From Nymphaea colorata (lineage: Eukaryota; Streptophyta; Magnoliopsida; Nymphaeales; Nymphaeaceae): a DNA stretch of 20,140 nucleotides. The position numbers and the translations under genes are program-made. The stretch is from NCBI RefSeq assembly GCF_008831285.2, contig NC_045146.1, positions 21,695,149 through 21,715,288 of the forward strand. The letters are read 5' to 3'. The stretch's first letter is position 1. The number at the start of each line of letters is the position of its first letter. This document shows positions 20,086 to 20,140 of this stretch, piece by piece. Below the pieces are notes generated by a model. It was given only the letters and a program-made list of their open reading frames with translations, was not told where the DNA came from and did no database searches.

Positions 20086-20140
20086 ATGGAGACAGGTTCC
20101 TTTTTGTGCTTTTTGTTGGGAGATTTCTCTTTTGCATACA
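20086..20140 (+). CDS. Possible first codons of a gene cut by the window edge
   Basis: An ATG in very good context (CTCCATGGAG) follows a pyrimidine-rich stretch, and its frame is open for all 18 codons to the end of the window, beginning METGSFLCFLLGDF. The length is far too short to identify a family. It could equally be non-coding. Confidence 0.2.
   Translation, partial: METGSFLCFLLGDFSFAY

Overview
This is nuclear DNA from a flowering plant. It carries low-density, intron-rich genes with GT-AG splice sites, plant protein families (an early nodulin-like phytocyanin and a plant-type VPS2), AT-rich intergenic DNA with microsatellites, MITE-like inverted repeats and an LTR-retrotransposon fragment. 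I cannot name the species from sequence alone. No rRNA, tRNA, CRISPR or prokaryote-type operon was seen.

Layout. Positions 1-1276 show no convincing gene. A four-exon plus-strand gene (1277-3827) encodes a BORCS8/MEF2BNB-like protein, a subunit type of the BORC complex that acts on lysosome/vacuole-related membranes. Its second intron uses a GC instead of a GT donor. Tail to tail with it lies a five-exon minus-strand gene (9562 back to 5408) encoding VPS2 (CHMP2A type), an ESCRT-III subunit; all its exon junctions could be placed and the protein is complete at 223 residues. An intergenic stretch follows, with two (AT)n/(AG)n microsatellites arranged as an inverted repeat (10245-10531). A two-exon plus-strand gene (12468-13165) encodes a secreted, probably GPI-anchored early nodulin-like protein that has lost two copper ligands of the phytocyanin fold. 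Its TATA box and a perfect 14-bp palindrome lie just upstream.

The right third is mobile-element territory. A weak MITE-like element sits at 14540-14782. From 16564 there is a 481-bp LTR (starts TGATGCA, ends TGCATCA), an initiator-Met tRNA primer-binding site, and a gag-like reading frame of 480 codons interrupted by a single TGA. No pol gene and no second LTR are visible, so the element is broken or decayed. A second small element of nested inverted repeats lies at 19358-19515, and the last 55 bases may be the start of another gene.

The two left-hand genes both belong to endosome/vacuole biology, but nothing in the sequence shows that they are co-regulated. I found no clear new multi-gene system. 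The best leads are the GC-AG intron and long plant-specific tail of the BORCS8-like gene, the TGA-split gag-like ORF with Pro-Asn-Pro-Tyr repeats, and the compact inverted-repeat elements.
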